From: Motiliproteus coralliicola
Lineage (GTDB): Bacteria > Pseudomonadota > Gammaproteobacteria > Pseudomonadales > Balneatricaceae
NCBI RefSeq assembly: GCF_003345655.1
Contig: NZ_QQOH01000002.1
Span: forward strand, 62,001-126,000
Length of the DNA: 64,000 bases
Reading direction: 5' to 3'
A program made the translations under genes and the position numbers. The notes beneath the pieces are model-generated. The model did not search any database and was not told the origin of the DNA. It saw nothing but the letters and a program-made list of their open reading frames with translations. Shown here in pieces: positions 63,203 to 64,000 of the stretch; within the stretch, counting starts at the first letter, position 1, and each line of letters starts with the position of its first letter.

Positions 63203-63469
63203 GGGCCTGTTAAGGGTTCTTGAATGGTCTCTGTTGGGGGCTATTCTTTCAGTCCGCAAGGCAGAAGGATTGTAGTGTATTCAATATACAAGAAAGACTG
63301 ATAACGCAGTGGAGTGGAAGAATAGCTCCAGCCCGTCGGGTTGCTCCTGAAAAACACCACTCGTTGTTGCGTGTCGCTTATTTAGAGCGACTAAACCGCG
63401 CTCAACGCGCCTAGATTGGTGTTTTTCAGCAGCAACAGAGACGTTTCAAGAACCCTTAGCAGGCCCTTA
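63202..63469 (+). mobile_element. MITE-like inverted-repeat element between fliR and flhB
   Basis: A 268-bp non-coding segment. Arms at 63203-63236 and 63433-63466 are inverted repeats matching at 31 of 34 positions. Nested inside are GGGGCTATTCTT (63237-63248) against AAGAATAGCTCC (63318-63329), 11 of 12, and an 18-bp pair 63342-63359 against 63417-63434, 17 of 18, which encloses two small hairpins (63373-63391, 63398-63410). GATG stands on both sides (63198-63201 and 63470-63473), a possible target duplication. No ORF with protein character is inside. It may be a non-autonomous transposable element or a structured repeat family; not matched to a named family. Confidence 0.75.
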
Positions 63470-63470
63470 G

Positions 63471-64000
63471 ATGGCAGAACAGGAAACCGGTCAGGAAAAA
63501 ACCGAAGAACCCACGCCCAAACGGATCAAGGATGCCCGTGAAAAGGGCGATGTAGCTCGCTCCAAAGAGCTGACTACTACGGTGGTGCTGCTGGCGGCGG
63601 CGTTGGGGTTGATGGTGTTCGGTCCGGGCATTGCGCTGAGTCTGGAGCGGATTCTGCGGCGTAATCTGACGTTGGATCGCAGCGACCTGTTTGATACCGA
63701 GCTTATGTTTGCCAACCTTAATTCGGCCGTGATCGAGATGACCTGGGCGATGATGGCGCTGTACGCTGTCATCGTACTGGCGGCCATCGTCGGCCCGATC
63801 GCCCTGGGTGGTTGGAATTTCAGTAGAAAGGCGATAGCGCCCAAATTCAGTCGAGTTAATCCGTTATCGGGGCTGAAGCGGATGTTCTCGATGAAAGCGT
63901 TGATCGAGCTGCTAAAAGCGCTGGCCAAATTCCTGGTGGTGGGTGCGCTCTGTGTGGTTATTCTGTTGCTGCAGCAGCCGGACCTGCTGGGGATGGGGGA
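63471..64000 (+). CDS. flhB: Flagellar export switch protein FlhB, N-terminal part (3' end outside window)
   Basis: The first 176 residues are visible. They start MAEQETGQEKTEEPTPKRIK, the highly conserved FlhB opening (TEEPTPKRIKDAREKGDVARS in part), followed by membrane helices and FSRVNPLSGLKRMFS. FlhB docks on FliPQR and switches export specificity through its cytoplasmic domain, which lies beyond the window. ATG 63471 directly follows the inverted-repeat element, with no good ribosome binding site; translation may depend on the right arm of that element or on coupling. Confidence 0.95.
   Translation, partial: MAEQETGQEKTEEPTPKRIKDAREKGDVARSKELTTTVVLLAAALGLMVFGPGIALSLERILRRNLTLDRSDLFDTELMFANLNSAVIEMTWAMMALYAVIVLAAIVGPIALGGWNFSRKAIAPKFSRVNPLSGLKRMFSMKALIELLKALAKFLVVGALCVVILLLQQPDLLGMG

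Noticed and set aside
63220-63414. 64-residue open frame inside the fliR-flhB element
   Set aside because: It is explained by the folded repeat, has no ribosome binding site and shows no protein-like composition.

Overview
The window is a gene-dense stretch of chromosome from a motile, aerobic marine-type gammaproteobacterium. Three things point there: the alaS-lysC-csrA-tRNA block typical of gammaproteobacteria, a polar-flagellum regulon of the Pseudomonas/Oceanospirillales kind (FleQ, FleS/FleR, sigma-54 and sigma-28 promoters, FlgMN-FlgA-CheV-CheR order), and a CrbS/CrbR-controlled acetate uptake locus. Genus cannot be fixed from sequence alone; an Oceanospirillales-like lineage is my inference. 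No phage, integrase, transposase gene or CRISPR array is visible.

Layout. 1-9730: housekeeping genes: the 3' end of pssA, avtA (minus), recX, alaS, lysC, csrA/rsmA, tRNA-Ser(GCT) and two identical tRNA-Arg(ACG), thiI, and a class II histone-deacetylase-like hydrolase (minus). 10021-13782: a signalling patch with a receiver-TPR protein, a PilZ protein, an HDOD-GAF protein (minus) and tRNA-Arg(CCT) (minus). 13841-33918: flagellar region I: flgN-flgM-flgA on the minus strand, cheV-cheR and flgBCDEFGHIJKL on plus, then fliT-like, fliS, fliD, flaG and fliC on minus. 34358-38472: the master regulators fleQ, fleS and fleR. 38477-50949: a 12.5-kb block unrelated to motility: an exonuclease-like protein of unknown role, acs, crbR, the giant symporter-kinase crbS, a two-gene sodium/acetate-type symporter, a cNMP/CBS/DUF294 protein and a DEDD exonuclease. 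51197-64000: flagellar region II: fliEFGHIJ, fliK, fliLMNOPQR and the 5' end of flhB.

How it works together. A sigma-70-type fleQ promoter makes the enhancer-binding regulator FleQ, which with FleSR should drive the sigma-54 sites seen before flgB, flgF, flgJ, fliE and fliK. These build the switch, export gate, rod and hook. FlgM then leaves through the finished hook and frees sigma-28, which reads the near-consensus sites before flgMN and fliC. CheV and CheR feed chemotaxis; PilZ, HDOD and RsmA proteins probably tie motility to second messengers and post-transcriptional control. The acetate block should let CrbS/CrbR switch on acs and the symporter when acetate must be scavenged.

The most unusual non-coding object is a 268-bp element between fliR and flhB with 34-bp terminal inverted repeats and nested internal hairpins. 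It looks like a miniature (MITE-like) mobile or structured repeat dropped into the export-gate operon.
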